A DNA stretch of 56,810 nt, taken from the NCBI GenBank assembly GCA_938083005.1, contig CALKCU010000036.1, positions 1 to 56,810 on the forward strand, in the 5' to 3' direction. Source of the DNA: an uncultured Sulfolobales archaeon (GTDB lineage: Archaea > Thermoproteota > Thermoprotei_A > Sulfolobales > NBVN01). A model generated the notes under the pieces. That model worked only from the letters and a program-made list of their open reading frames with translations. It did no database searches and was not told where the DNA came from. Shown here one piece after another: positions 40,801 through 49,682 of this stretch (its first letter is position 1; each line of letters starts with the position of its first letter). The position numbers and the translations under genes are program-made.

Positions 40801-41433
40801 AACCTGAAGCTCGTCGATACCAGCGTTCGCGGATACCTAGAGGGCCGGTTCAGGGTCAGCCTAAACGCTACCGTGAGCCTCGTAGTGGAAGGCTTCGAGG
40901 CGTTCCGGGGGATCAACATCTCCGTACCCTACGGCAGGTACGTGCTGACGGTGGTGCCCGTGGACGCTTCGGAGAGGATCTACGCGGCGCCATCACCCGC
41001 GACTATCGACGTGTTCTCCGGCGTGAGCTACACGGTCAGGCTGAGTAGGAGAACGTACACTCTCACCGCGATCGTGGTAAATGACCTGGAGGAGAGAGTG
41101 GCTAACGCCTACATCCGGGTGATCGACCCGAAAACCGAGCTGGAGCTATCGTTGGCTTACACGAACGAGTACGGTGAGGTCAGGCTGAGCCTGCCGGCCG
41201 GGGCTGTATTGGTGGGGGTCTCGAAGGTAGGCTACCATGAGTACACGGCAACCGCTCAACTCGATAGGGACCTCGTGTTGACGCTGCGGCTGAGCCCGAC
41301 CCTGGTAACGCTGATTAGTAGGTTCACTCACGTCATAGCGCTCTCCATCGTGGCTGTCGCGGCGATCGTGATAGCCCTTAAGGTGAGGGCCAAGCTGGCT
41401 GGGAGACTAGCTACCGCCGAGGAGGTGTTCTGA
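37852..41433 (+). CDS. Large secreted, membrane-anchored surface protein with repeated beta domains
   Basis: This 1193-residue protein starts with a signal peptide (LLTTMLILLIVASLTAWI). A region of about 500 residues with propeller-like repeats follows. From about residue 600 there are six or so tandem PEGA/Ig-like domains, each opening with a YxLxxxxxD pattern (YDLTLLFID, YSLTVSAID, YVLDIVFRD, YTLNLKLVD, YTLTAIVVND). It ends in a transmembrane helix and basic tail. It lies divergent to the pilus operon and could be an adhesin or cell-envelope component. ATG 37867 is an alternative start. Confidence 0.7.
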   Translation: MHGVSMRSELLTTMLILLIVASLTAWIDSSSAGTVDVPHPLVLKYEFNFTIIDVLVLNTTHVVLVVNYGDHSAVVVVSLEDPVGGPRVVQSYPMAGRVTATAVDGYPSTRFAVGSDRGEVYLFRIDGGRLYELLHLVQGADFRVIALFIARAAGGYKLIATVSEGTPTSPCFNCYVYAFDENLLGAFIVSPHAVAAAAGYYKRVYPQIAVPARVYTPGGYYYRADAVALFWAPYIDAVIAEVVLSQLVNATASEPAARALIEVSLLDPVAKVRRVYGWNADTGGRALIPIPRGYLANVTAIGSTRRFLLRANVNTSAIARRFRIEAVIGERASTELAEEVYGPPFFAKYYIDVLDVTNAPASYRVVKSLEKEFYPTVSRPHFVDYRGGYLLAMINRTSLEVYNLDYAFSPRPSTPVALEYLGAAPVSIVDVIAHSKDDLVVGLSDGRVKHYRFNAFRDRYEFAQGIVTLGSLVRILPLTEYSYFTFSTRGVQVIVLTPFQLPILRTGTRAEFSVEGLVSASSLPGAGLIALATPSELYAVINLEPAIAKSIPVDLDRYVAPSLIVRVLPPSAQERINGSRVTLRYEIGGRMREVTKTLVGDSVTFTNIVPGLRYWITVVPPRDYILDYTATVDFPYCEESCRSIVMLAVLGYRDFNFRLVLRDEFGGPPLGRLRVFVGGSVYSYEAPEGLNVRLLYGQHEIRIESIDGYYPVHTVQVKVETDAVLALTLRRSRYDLTLLFIDGLTRRAADPRLIVYINGTTYSPDPHSTLSVTVPSGATNITVVPSAEVSRVYRRHSMVVVVNRSAAVEVLIEREEYSLTVSAIDDLTNLEIPVEASVYINGTEAYRGPLPKSLSLPYAYYSIEVRPIGAYAATFSSGTAELALDSNRAVPVRLFRRVYVLDIVFRDRYSERPVVPLRVLLNGTPYSTLMAPRLSLPLRAAIYVIRVEPIEEHRDSYAPVERVLSLKSDSELVVELERRNYTLNLKLVDTSVRGYLEGRFRVSLNATVSLVVEGFEAFRGINISVPYGRYVLTVVPVDASERIYAAPSPATIDVFSGVSYTVRLSRRTYTLTAIVVNDLEERVANAYIRVIDPKTELELSLAYTNEYGEVRLSLPAGAVLVGVSKVGYHEYTATAQLDRDLVLTLRLSPTLVTLISRFTHVIALSIVAVAAIVIALKVRAKLAGRLATAEEVF

Positions 41434-41679
41434 GAGCTGTTCCGCTCTCGAAAACTCATTGGCTCCCCGGGCTCGCGGCTGCTGAGCTCGTCCTGAGAAT
41501 CGGGATGGACTTCCTCGCTGTCAGGCCGCGGTATGCTGCTAGGATCGCGTTGTCCGCGCCCACGAAGCTAACCTTGCTGACCGGGTCACCTGGAGCGCGG
41601 AACATCCTAGCCATTCGACCTGGATCAGGGACGCCGGGTCTTGAGAGCCTCTAATGGGGGAGAACCCGAAGGCCGCGGT
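41434..41679. other. Intergenic region downstream of the surface-protein gene
   Basis: No gene is supported in these 246 bases. The region is GC-rich with no TATA element or convincing hairpin. The neighbouring 41680-41733 segment holds a minus-strand C/D sRNA. Confidence 0.35.
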
Positions 41680-41733
41680 GTGTCAGGGGGCTCCTAAGTC
41701 TTCATCTATCCGAGACCGCCACACTCATCATCC
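41680..41733 (-). ncRNA. Box C/D guide RNA candidate
   Basis: On the minus strand a perfect C box ATGATGA (41731-41725) and a perfect D box CTGA (41686-41683) lie 38 bases apart. A D'-like CGGA and C'-like TAGATGA lie between them. The first guide is 12 bases (GTGTGGCGGTCT) and the second about 14 (AGACTTAGGAGCCC). A catatga element about 20 bases upstream could be its TATA box. It sits 14 bases after the stop of the gene at 41747-42067, the same 3'-end placement as the KH-linked sRNA. Confidence 0.6.
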
Positions 41734-41746
41734 GGACTCCTACCAG

Positions 41747-42067
41747 TCATATGCTTAGCTCGCGCTCCCTCCTCTCAGCTACCGTGGGGACCTTTATCTC
41801 CCCGAACACCTTCTCGAAGCTCTGAACATTGTTTAGCAACGCCATGGCTAAGGACTTCATCCCAACCGGGGATAGCTTTATCTCGACCAGGAGCTCCCTC
41901 TCGACGGCCTCGATAACCATGGAGCCGTCGGGATTCACCCTAGGTATCGGTTTCTCTACGAAGAATATTATCGTTGCCTCGTTCGGGTTTAGTGCGACTA
42001 TAGCTCCGCTTGCGTGTAGGGTCCTGTAGTCCCCGGATCTCTTAATCTCGAACCTAGGTAGGGTCAC
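41747..42067 (-). CDS. Conserved archaeal protein of unknown function
   Basis: This 106-residue protein begins MTLPRFEIKRSGDYRTLHASG and continues GAIVALNPNEATIIFFVEKP, then a charged beta strand and LSPVGMKSLAMALLNNVQSFEKVFGEI. The pattern fits a small archaeal family I recall as conserved but uncharacterised. GTG 42067 is preferred over the longer frame to 42109: an attaattg-like TATA element is about 35 bases upstream, and the longer form adds a cysteine-containing stretch without family character. Confidence 0.6.
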   Translation of the reverse strand: MTLPRFEIKRSGDYRTLHASGAIVALNPNEATIIFFVEKPIPRVNPDGSMVIEAVERELLVEIKLSPVGMKSLAMALLNNVQSFEKVFGEIKVPTVAERRERELSI

Positions 42068-42148
42068 ATGTTCACCAGCGGATACTCCGTTCCGAGCAAT
42101 TAAGCACAAGTAGCTGGAGCAGACTCCCCGCTTCGGTCAAGAGGTAGC

Positions 42149-42156
42149 CTTATATA
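42149..42156 (+). promoter_or_regulatory. TATA box for fbp
   Basis: The sequence cttatata is centred 26 bases before GTG 42179, predicting a leaderless transcript starting at the GTG. Confidence 0.6.
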
Positions 42157-42178
42157 CACCCACGCCCTACCAGCCTCG

Positions 42179-43363
42179 GTGGGAGACGTGGAAAAGGTTA
42201 AGACAACGGTCTCGGTAATCAAGGCGGACATAGGTTCGGTCGCTGGACACGTGGTCGTCCACCCGGACACTATTGCCGTAGCTACGAGGGTCTTGGCGGA
42301 GGCCAAAGCCAAGGGGGTTATAACGGACTTCTACGTGACGAACGCGGGCGACGACCTTGAGCTAATAATGACCCACAGGAGGGGGGTGGACTCCCCAGAG
42401 GTACACGAGATCGCTTGGACGGCGTTCAGAGAGGCAGCCAAGGTGGCGAGAGAGCTCGGCCTCTACGCGGCGGGCCAGGACCTGCTAAGCGAGGCGTTCT
42501 CGGGCAACGTGAGGGGCCTGGGGCCCAGCGTCGCTGAGATGGAGTTCTACGAGAGACCCTCGGAACCCATAGCCGTGTTCATGGCCGACAAGACGGAGCC
42601 GGGAGCCTTCAACCTACCGATGTTCAGGGTCTTCGCCGACCCCTTTAACACCGCCGGCTTGGTGATAGACCCGAAGCTCCACGCAGGCTTCAAGTTCGAG
42701 GTGTACGACGTATTCGAGGGCAGGTCCGTCGTTCTGAACGCTCCTGAGGAGATGTACGATATCCTGGCCCTGATCGGAACCCCCGGGAGGTTCATAGTCA
42801 GGAGGGTCTACAGGAGGATAGACGACGAGATCGCAGCTGTGGTTAGCGTGGAGAGGCTAAACTTGATAGCCGGGAGGTACGTCGGTAAGGACGACCCTGT
42901 CGCCGCGGTCAGAGTGCAGGCGGGCTTCCCCGCGATGGGCGAGGTTCTGGAGGCGTTCGCGCTCCCGCACCTCGTGGCCGGGTGGATGAGAGGATCGCAC
43001 TTCGGACCTCTCATGCCGGTGCCCCAGAGGTACGCCAGGTGCACTAGATTCGATGGGCCACCGAGGTTAGTGGGCTTAGGGTTCCAGGTCAAGAACTCCA
43101 AGCTCGTAGGCCCCGTGGACCTCTTCGACGACCCGGCTTTCGACGAGACGAGGAGGACTGCTCAACTGATAGCCGACTACATGAGGAGGCACGGCCCCTT
43201 CATGCCCCACAGGCTAGGACCGGAGGAGATGGAGTACACCACTCTCCCCGAGATCCTGGAGAAGCTCAAGGACAGGTTCACCAAAGTCGAGGGAGCGCCC
43301 AAGGCCGCGGAGCCGAGGGTGAGGACGGAGTTACTAAGCAGGGAGTCTAAGGAGGGAGACTAG
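42179..43363 (+). CDS. fbp: Bifunctional fructose-1,6-bisphosphate aldolase/phosphatase
   Basis: This ancestral gluconeogenic enzyme condenses triose phosphates and dephosphorylates FBP in one active site. The 394-residue protein has the N-terminal VSVIKADIGSVAGH with metal-binding Asp/His, TNAGDDLELIMTH, ADKTEPGAFNLPMFR with the aldolase region, DPKLHAGF and GPLMPVP. The last 30 residues are a charged tail. The GTG 42179 start agrees with the TATA box. tpiA follows after 20 bases, so the pair supplies and uses triose phosphates. Confidence 0.96.
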   Translation: MGDVEKVKTTVSVIKADIGSVAGHVVVHPDTIAVATRVLAEAKAKGVITDFYVTNAGDDLELIMTHRRGVDSPEVHEIAWTAFREAAKVARELGLYAAGQDLLSEAFSGNVRGLGPSVAEMEFYERPSEPIAVFMADKTEPGAFNLPMFRVFADPFNTAGLVIDPKLHAGFKFEVYDVFEGRSVVLNAPEEMYDILALIGTPGRFIVRRVYRRIDDEIAAVVSVERLNLIAGRYVGKDDPVAAVRVQAGFPAMGEVLEAFALPHLVAGWMRGSHFGPLMPVPQRYARCTRFDGPPRLVGLGFQVKNSKLVGPVDLFDDPAFDETRRTAQLIADYMRRHGPFMPHRLGPEEMEYTTLPEILEKLKDRFTKVEGAPKAAEPRVRTELLSRESKEGD

Positions 43364-43383
43364 CCGAAGGTGTCTCTACGGCC

Positions 43384-44109
43384 GTGCTGGACCTCTGGGA
43401 GCCGATACTTGTCGTAAACTTCAAGGCCTACGAGACCGCTATTGGGAGCAGAGCGCTCGCCGTGGGGAAAGCGATTGAGAGGGTTCACCTAGACTTTAGG
43501 GGCTCAGCAACGATCATAGTCGCTCCTCCCTTCACCGAGCTGAGGACCCTCTCAAGCTCCCTCGAGGTCCCCGTCTTTGCTCAGCACGCTGATCCCGTCG
43601 AACTGGGGGCCAGCACGGGCGCGGTACCCCCGGAGGCGGTCAAGGAGGCCGGGGCCTCCGGGTTCATCGCGAACCACAGCGAGAGGAGGCTAAGGCTCGA
43701 CGAGATAGGCTTCCTGGTCGAGAAGGCCAGGTCCCTGAGGCTCAGGGTCCTGGTATGCGCGGCTAAGCCCGGGGAGGCTGCTGCGGTGTCCGTCTTGGAG
43801 CCGGATATGGTAGCGGTAGAACCTCCCGAGCTGATAGGCACGGGGCTTGCGGTGTCCAGGGTGAAGCCTGAGGTAGTCACGGACTCTGTAGTCGCGGTGA
43901 GGCGGTACAACAGAAACGTGGTGATACTCACCGGCGCGGGAATAACGACGGCAGAGGACGCCGAGGCCGCCGTACGCCTGGGGACTAGTGGGGTCCTGGT
44001 AGCGTCCGCGGTGATGAAGTCTCGCGAGCCCGAGAAGACCGTGCGGAGCATGGTCGAGGCTATGCTCAGAGCTATTGAGAAGCGCGAGACCTCTCGAGCA
44101 CAGCCTTGA
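43384..44109 (+). CDS. tpiA: Triosephosphate isomerase
   Basis: TpiA interconverts dihydroxyacetone phosphate and glyceraldehyde 3-phosphate. The 241-residue archaeal-type barrel has VVNFKAYETAIGS (Asn and Lys), FAQHADP with the catalytic His, ANHSERR, VAVEPPELIGTG with the catalytic Glu and the phosphate loop GAGITTAEDA. GTG 43384 is the start. The last 38 bases overlap the end of atpD on the other strand. Confidence 0.96.
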   Translation: MLDLWEPILVVNFKAYETAIGSRALAVGKAIERVHLDFRGSATIIVAPPFTELRTLSSSLEVPVFAQHADPVELGASTGAVPPEAVKEAGASGFIANHSERRLRLDEIGFLVEKARSLRLRVLVCAAKPGEAAAVSVLEPDMVAVEPPELIGTGLAVSRVKPEVVTDSVVAVRRYNRNVVILTGAGITTAEDAEAAVRLGTSGVLVASAVMKSREPEKTVRSMVEAMLRAIEKRETSRAQP

Positions 44110-44707
44110 TCCTCATCATCCTGACTTTCTCCTCTCTCTCCATTTCATCGAACTTCATCTTGAGGTAGGCTATGGTCCTCAGGATCCTGGGTATGAGGAT
44201 CTTCTCGAGCATGGTCACCTTCCTCCTGGTCCTGGCTATCTCGCTCCCTATGAGCAGGAGGGACTTCTCATACTCGGCTAGTGAAACCAGCAAATCTAAG
44301 AGCTCTTCTCTCTTGAGCTGCACACCGTAAGACTCTATCGGAACCAGGGGAGAGCTCTGGGGCACGCCCCTCAGCTCCAGCATCGGAACGCTTACCCCCA
44401 CGGTATTCCTCGTCCCGGCGACTATCCTGAGCTCCGTCGCGGTAAACCTTGAGGCGAGATCCACGAGCTCGTGGCCGTGGATCCTCAGCGCCGCGTAGTA
44501 GCTCTGATAGACCTCCGAGAGCAGCTCGTTGATCCTCTCCCTTAGCTCGAAGGCCTTGCGTAGCGCTATGTAGAACTCCTGGAGCAGTAGGGTCAACCTA
44601 TCGCGCAGGATCCTGTGTAGCCTCCTGGCTAGGACGAGCCTCCTCCTGAGCCTTATCAGCTCTATCTTCGTGGGCCTCGAGATCTTTATCATCTCGCCGG
44701 AGCTCAT
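44072..44707 (-). CDS. atpD: A-type ATP synthase subunit D
   Basis: Subunit D forms the central rotor stalk. The 211-residue protein is a long alpha-helical hairpin starting IKISRPTKIELIRLRRRLVLARRLHRILRDRL and ending in a helix with LKMKFDEMEREEKVRMMRIKAVLE-type residues; the short middle segment includes TVGVSVPML. It is the last gene of the A-ATPase operon, nine bases after atpB, and overlaps tpiA by 38 bases tail to tail. Confidence 0.94.
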   Translation of the reverse strand: MSSGEMIKISRPTKIELIRLRRRLVLARRLHRILRDRLTLLLQEFYIALRKAFELRERINELLSEVYQSYYAALRIHGHELVDLASRFTATELRIVAGTRNTVGVSVPMLELRGVPQSSPLVPIESYGVQLKREELLDLLVSLAEYEKSLLLIGSEIARTRRKVTMLEKILIPRILRTIAYLKMKFDEMEREEKVRMMRIKAVLERSRASQ

Positions 44708-44716
44708 GCGCTCGCC

Positions 44717-46144
44717 CTACCCGCTTCGGGTCCGCACCTCGAGTCTGTACTTAACGTGGTACTTCTTCAGAGTCTGAGGGCTTATTTGCTTAAGCTCTTC
44801 CTCAGGCAGCACCGACAGCACCTCCCACCCCGTATCTAGAGTCTGCTCGAAGGTCCTTCTCTCGCGCTCCCCCTGGTTTATGAACCTCCTCTCAAAGAGG
44901 TCCCCGAACTCCAAGTACTTCTTGTCCCTGGAGGTGAGAGACTCCAGCCCAACTATAGCCGAGAGCTCTCTGAGGTACTGGGCCTCGGCGTACGAGGATA
45001 TGAGCTGCGCGAAGAGCTCCCTATGGTCTCCCCTAGTCTTGCCCTCGCCTATTCCCTCCTTCATCAGCCTCGAGAGGGAGAGAAACACGTCAACGGGCGG
45101 GTAGATGCCCTTCCGCCACATGTCCCTCGAGAGGACTATCTGACCCTCCGTGATGTACCCGGTGAGATCGGGGATCGGGTGGGTTATGTCGTCGTCAGGC
45201 ATCGTGAGTATGGGCATTATCGTCATGCTCCCCCTCCTGGTCGCGACTCTCCCGGCTCTCTCGTAGATCGTCGCCAGGTCCGTGTACATGTACCCGGGGT
45301 AGCCCCTCCTCCCCGGTACCTCCTCTCGAGCAGCCGAGATCTCCCTGAGGGACTCAGCGTAGTTGGTCATGTCCGTCAGGATCGTCAGGACGTGCATGTC
45401 GTAGTTCCAGGCCAGGAACTCCGCAGCCGTGAGCGCGACCCTCGGTAGTGCTAGCTTCTCCACGGTGGATGCCGAGGCGGGGGCTACGAAAGCCACGGTC
45501 CTGTCCAGGGCACCCATGGACCTGAGCTCGCGCAGGAAGTACGCAGCCTCCTCGTACGTGACCCCTACGGCGCCGAAGACGACAACGAACTTCTCCTCCG
45601 ATCCCCTCACGGACGCCTGCCTGACCACCTGCATCGCTATCCTGTTGTGCGGGAGCCCGGAGCCGCTGAAGATCGGTAGCTTCTGACCTCTGACTAGGGT
45701 CAGCAACCCGTCTATAACCGATATACCGGTCTCGATGGGCTCGGATGGCGGAACCCTCAGAGCCGGGTTGAGGGCGCTTCCGTGGATATCCAGATATTCC
45801 TCGGGGATCACTTGGGGACCCCCGTCGATCGGCCTAGCGAGGCCGTCAAATATCCTACCGAGCATGTCTGACGACACCGCTATCTTTATAGTCTCTCCGT
45901 AGAACCTTACGATGCTCTTCCCAGGGGTCACTCCAGTAGTGGAGCCGAAGACCTGGACCACAGCCGCCTCTCTACTTACGTCTATGACCTGGCCCAGGAT
46001 TGAGGTCCCGTCTAGAGATACCTCAACCAGCTCCCCGTACCTTATCCCCCCTATAGCCCTCACGAACAGTAGTGAGCCCCTGACTCCGAAGATCTGCTTA
46101 GTGGACTTGACGAACAGCCTCTCGCGCGACACCCCACTACTCAC
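44717..46144 (-). CDS. atpB: A-type ATP synthase subunit B
   Basis: This is the non-catalytic head subunit. The 475-residue protein has an N-terminal beta barrel ([21 protein letters not shown]), a nucleotide-binding-like core without a functional Walker A ([16 protein letters not shown]), [13 protein letters not shown], and [33 protein letters not shown]. The start overlaps the atpA stop by eight bases. Confidence 0.96.
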   Translation of the reverse strand: MSSGVSRERLFVKSTKQIFGVRGSLLFVRAIGGIRYGELVEVSLDGTSILGQVIDVSREAAVVQVFGSTTGVTPGKSIVRFYGETIKIAVSSDMLGRIFDGLARPIDGGPQVIPEEYLDIHGSALNPALRVPPSEPIETGISVIDGLLTLVRGQKLPIFSGSGLPHNRIAMQVVRQASVRGSEEKFVVVFGAVGVTYEEAAYFLRELRSMGALDRTVAFVAPASASTVEKLALPRVALTAAEFLAWNYDMHVLTILTDMTNYAESLREISAAREEVPGRRGYPGYMYTDLATIYERAGRVATRRGSMTIMPILTMPDDDITHPIPDLTGYITEGQIVLSRDMWRKGIYPPVDVFLSLSRLMKEGIGEGKTRGDHRELFAQLISSYAEAQYLRELSAIVGLESLTSRDKKYLEFGDLFERRFINQGERERRTFEQTLDTGWEVLSVLPEEELKQISPQTLKKYHVKYRLEVRTRSG

Positions 46145-47909
46145 CCAACAGCTCCCTGAAGTCCGACTTTATGTCGTCCAAGACCTTCTTGAATATCCCC
46201 TCGGATAGCTGCTTGGAGGTATAGTACTTCATCTGGGCTATCTCCGACCTGCTCTTCAGCTCCCGTACTCTGGCGACGCTTATCCCCTTAGCCAGGGCTC
46301 TCCTGGCCATCCTATAGAACTCCATGATGGTCTCCGCAATCATCACGCCCTTCTCGGGCGACGAGTAGGCGTCGACCGGGTTTAGCGCGCTCTGCTGCAG
46401 GAAGTCCTCCCTTATCATTCTCGCGATCTCCAGCGTGAGTTTGTCCTCCTCGGGCAGGGCCTCGGGACCTACGAGCCTCACTATGTCGCTGAGCTCCGCC
46501 TCCCGCTGGAGAATCTTCAGGAACGTCTCCCTGTACTCGCTCCAGCTAGTCAGCTTATCCCAGTAGCCCCTTACGAAGTCGATGTAGAGGCTGTAGCTGA
46601 GGAGCCAGTTGATCGCCGGGAAGTGCCTGCGGGTAGCCAGGCCATAGTCTAGCGCGTAGAAGCACTGGACGTACCTAACGGTCGACCTTACCACCGGCTC
46701 GCTGAAGTCTCCTCCGGGGGGCGACACGGCACCGAATATCGTAAGGCTCCCGTACCTCTCGGGCCTCCCCAGGGTTCTGACCCTTCCAGCCCTCTCGTAG
46801 AACTCCGCGAGCCTGCTCGAGAGGTAGGCCGGGAAGCCCTCCTCCCCTGGCATCTCCTCCATCCTACCGCTTATCTCCCTCATCGCTTCGGCCCACCTAC
46901 TCGTCGAGTCCGCTACCATGACTACATCGTAGCCCATGTCTCTGAAGTACTCGCCTATCGTGACCCCGAGGAACACGCTCGTCTCCCTAGCGGCCACCGG
47001 CATGTTGCTCGTGTTGGCTATGAAGACGGACCTCTCCATCATAGGTCTTCCCCGCCTCGGGTCCATGAGCTTCATGAAGCTCGTTAGCGCGTCCGACATC
47101 TCGTTACCCCTCTCGCCGCAGCCTACGAAGACGGCTATGTCAGCATGGCTCCACTTGGTTATCTCCTGGAGGGCCACGGTCTTCCCGGTGCCGAAGCCTC
47201 CCGGTATAGCGGCCTTCCCTCCCTTCGCTATCGGGAACACGTAGTCTATGACCCTTATTCCGGTGATCAGGGGCTCGACAGGGTTCAGCTTCTCCGCGTA
47301 TGGTCTAGGCCTCCTGATGGGCCAGAGCTGGTACATCCTTACTTCGAACTCCTTATCGCCCGAAGCCACCACGGCCACTGGGTCCTCTATAGTGTACTCG
47401 CCGTCCTCGGCGAGCCACTTGACGTATCCGCTGATTTCGGGCGGCACCATCACCTTATGCGATACAAGGGGGGTCTCACTGACGAACCCGATCACGTCCC
47501 CGGGACCGACTTTGTCTCCAGGTTTTACGTCTCTACTCCTCTCGTATCCCCACTTGACGTCGCGGCGTAGCGACGGGACGTTTACGCCGCGCCTTATGAA
47601 TATGCTCCCGGTTCTAGAAGCTATCTCCTTCTCCGGCCTCTGGAGCCCGTCGTAGATAGATCCTATCAGGCCGGGGCCCAGCTCGGCCGAGAGGGGTCTA
47701 CCGGTAGCTACCACTCTTTCGCCGACCGTCAGCCCCGAAGTCTCTTCGTATACCTGGACGTACGCTCTGTCGCCCCTTATTGCTATCACCTCGCCTATCA
47801 GTTCCTCCTCGCCCACCCTGACGACCTCGTACATCATGACGCCCGAGAGGCCCTCGGCTACGACGAGGGGACCCGAGATCCTGTATATCCTCCCGGTGAT
47901 GCTACTCAC
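46137..47909 (-). CDS. atpA: A-type ATP synthase catalytic subunit A
   Basis: This catalytic subunit (590 residues) has an N-terminal barrel, the A-type non-homologous insert (about 110-190), Walker [16 protein letters not shown] (about residue 237), the Glu switch GCGERGNEM and [27 protein letters not shown]-type sequence near residue 330. Catalytic residues are intact. GTG/ATG-type start at 47909 is four bases after atpF. Confidence 0.97.
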   Translation of the reverse strand: MSSITGRIYRISGPLVVAEGLSGVMMYEVVRVGEEELIGEVIAIRGDRAYVQVYEETSGLTVGERVVATGRPLSAELGPGLIGSIYDGLQRPEKEIASRTGSIFIRRGVNVPSLRRDVKWGYERSRDVKPGDKVGPGDVIGFVSETPLVSHKVMVPPEISGYVKWLAEDGEYTIEDPVAVVASGDKEFEVRMYQLWPIRRPRPYAEKLNPVEPLITGIRVIDYVFPIAKGGKAAIPGGFGTGKTVALQEITKWSHADIAVFVGCGERGNEMSDALTSFMKLMDPRRGRPMMERSVFIANTSNMPVAARETSVFLGVTIGEYFRDMGYDVVMVADSTSRWAEAMREISGRMEEMPGEEGFPAYLSSRLAEFYERAGRVRTLGRPERYGSLTIFGAVSPPGGDFSEPVVRSTVRYVQCFYALDYGLATRRHFPAINWLLSYSLYIDFVRGYWDKLTSWSEYRETFLKILQREAELSDIVRLVGPEALPEEDKLTLEIARMIREDFLQQSALNPVDAYSSPEKGVMIAETIMEFYRMARRALAKGISVARVRELKSRSEIAQMKYYTSKQLSEGIFKKVLDDIKSDFRELLGE

Positions 47910-47913
47910 CCTC

Positions 47914-48256
47914 TCACCCCAGGTAGACCTCGTATCCTACGAACTTACGTATAAGGTCCCGGTAGTAGTCCCTGGGTTTCACCTCGAGGTCGTGCGGCTC
48001 GTCGGGTATCTCGACCACTATCGGGTAGACGCTGGTGTATATCTCCGCGGGGAGCTTCGCCGCTCTTAGTAGGGACTTCTGCACCAGTACGACGGCCACC
48101 TCTCCCGAGCTCAGGAGCTCTTGCACAGCCATGGACGCGTTTACCCCGTCCTCCGCCTCTACGACATCGGCTATCCCCAGGATTCTGATCAGGGGCGCTA
48201 GCTCCCTCCTGACCACCGCCGCGAGCTTTAGTCTCCTGGGCTCGGGCGAGGCTCAC
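47914..48256 (-). CDS. atpF: A-type ATP synthase subunit F, start codon out of frame
   Basis: Subunit F caps the central stalk. The core (LGIADVVEAEDG, VAVVLVQKSLL, YPIVVEIPDEP, IRKFVGYEV) is clear. The family begins with a strand corresponding to RRLKLAAVV here, but from the in-frame TGA at 48253-48255 to GTG 48216 there is no ATG, GTG or TTG, and starting at GTG 48216 would lose that strand. A GTG at 48254-48256 overlaps the atpC stop as GTGA, the usual coupling in this operon, yet it is one base out of frame (GTG AGC CTC G CCC GAG). Annotated here from that GTG with an unresolved +1 shift. Confidence 0.8.
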
Positions 48257-49086
48257 CACCTCCTGAGGACCTTGGGTATGAAGGCGTAGCGCGCCACCTT
48301 GGGTTCGTAATACTTGGTGGCCAAAAATACGGTGAGCAGATCGACTAGACCCTCCCTGTGGAAGAGCATGTGGGTAGCCATGCTTAGAGCCTCAGCAGCC
48401 TCGTAGATAGTGTACTTGGACAGCCTAGCTTTGTCGACGCGGCTTAGAGAGTCCACAGCCTTCCCGAGGAGCAGTTCGCTCAGAGGGTTTAGCCTCAGGG
48501 CTTCGACGAACTTCCCGAAGCCCTCCGTCCCGAGCTTGAGTAGCTCGGCGTTCTTCAGGTACCTGTAGTAGTGTAGCGCCACCAGGGATTTCGTGAACTC
48601 GTAAGCCCAGCTCCAGTCCTCCCTTATCCTAACGAGAGACGCTCTCACTCGCTCCAGATAATCCGCGTAGAACCTCTTGACCTCCCCGCTGTCGCAGGGA
48701 GGGCTCCCCAGTGCGGCGCCGATCTCCTTCGCGGAGGAGGACTGCGGGCGCGGTCGCGATTCCGGGTCTGACCGAGATAGGCAGTAGCGCTCCAGATCTC
48801 CCAGTTCGAGGAAGGTCTTGGCGAAGCCTAGGTACTCCTGCGGCAGAAACTTAACCGTCTCCTCGATTTCGCTTTTGGCTATGGCATAGGTTTGCTGGTC
48901 TAGCTCCTCGTACGACCTCACATCGCGAAGGTTTAGGTACATAAGCCTGGACCCGTGCTGCTGGAGCACGGTCTCGAGGCTCAAGTCTAGGTCCTTCAGA
49001 GCCGCGTTAATCATGTCGACTACTCTGGGGGGCCTGGCCAGCAGGGTCCGTATGAGACCTATGGAGACCTCTTTAGAAGGCTTCAA
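48253..49086 (-). CDS. atpC: A-type ATP synthase subunit C
   Basis: Subunit C links the central stalk to the membrane rotor ring. The 277-residue, almost wholly helical protein fits the family in length. It lies in the expected operon place between atpE and atpF, with helical segments such as LPQEYLGFAKTFLELGD and a C-terminal FLATKYYEPKVARYAFIP. It begins at TTG 49086, overlapping atpE by four bases. Identification is by position, length and pattern. Confidence 0.8.
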   Translation of the reverse strand: MKPSKEVSIGLIRTLLARPPRVVDMINAALKDLDLSLETVLQQHGSRLMYLNLRDVRSYEELDQQTYAIAKSEIEETVKFLPQEYLGFAKTFLELGDLERYCLSRSDPESRPRPQSSSAKEIGAALGSPPCDSGEVKRFYADYLERVRASLVRIREDWSWAYEFTKSLVALHYYRYLKNAELLKLGTEGFGKFVEALRLNPLSELLLGKAVDSLSRVDKARLSKYTIYEAAEALSMATHMLFHREGLVDLLTVFLATKYYEPKVARYAFIPKVLRRW

Positions 49087-49682
49087 AGAACCGTCTCCCC
49101 CATGAAGCCTCTGCTCAGTCTCGAGGCTAACGCTGAGATTCTCGAGTCGTAGCTGTTGTCCACCCTCACCCTGCCCTCGCGGTCTTCGACTACGACGCCC
49201 CCGGAGATTCCGGTGGTGCGGAGCTCTAGCTCTACTCCGCGAAGCCGCGCCACCTCGTCGGCGGCTCCTCTCGCGAGCTGAGCGTCCCTCTCAGAGACGT
49301 ACACTACTAGCCCGCTCGCCCTGCCCAGACTCCTCTCGACCTCCTCTACTGCCTCCTCAAGGAGGTTCCTCAAGGAAGCCAGCCTAACCTCGGGGGGTAA
49401 GCTTTCCAGGAGCTCCAATGCTTTGGAGATAGCCCTGCTTACGACTTCGTGCCTAGCCTTGCTAACGAGGATCCTCGCTCTCACCTTAGCTTCGGCTACT
49501 CTAGCCTCGTAGTCCAGTTCTGAGAGCACTCTACTCCTCTCGGCCTCCACTACGGCTCTCTTCCTCTCCCTAGCCTCCTCGAGGATCCTCTTGGCGCTCT
49601 CACGAGCGCTGGCTACTATCCTCTCGGCCTCCTCGCGTGCCTTCCTCAGGACGGCCCCTCGCAGCAACTCGATAGAGTTCAT
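49083..49682 (-). CDS. atpE: A-type ATP synthase subunit E
   Basis: This is the peripheral stalk subunit (199 residues). A long N-terminal helix (LRKAREEAERIVASARESAK, rich in Ala/Glu/Arg) forms the coiled coil with subunit H. The C-terminal globular domain contains ISGGVVVEDREGRVRVDNSYD, the family signature. The ATG overlaps the atpK stop (ATGA). Confidence 0.93.
   Translation of the reverse strand: MNSIELLRGAVLRKAREEAERIVASARESAKRILEEARERKRAVVEAERSRVLSELDYEARVAEAKVRARILVSKARHEVVSRAISKALELLESLPPEVRLASLRNLLEEAVEEVERSLGRASGLVVYVSERDAQLARGAADEVARLRGVELELRTTGISGGVVVEDREGRVRVDNSYDSRISALASRLSRGFMGETVL

Noticed and set aside
44072-44130. Minus-strand ATGATGA near the end of atpD
   Set aside because: It is simply two Met codons and a following Arg in the CDS, with no spaced D box.
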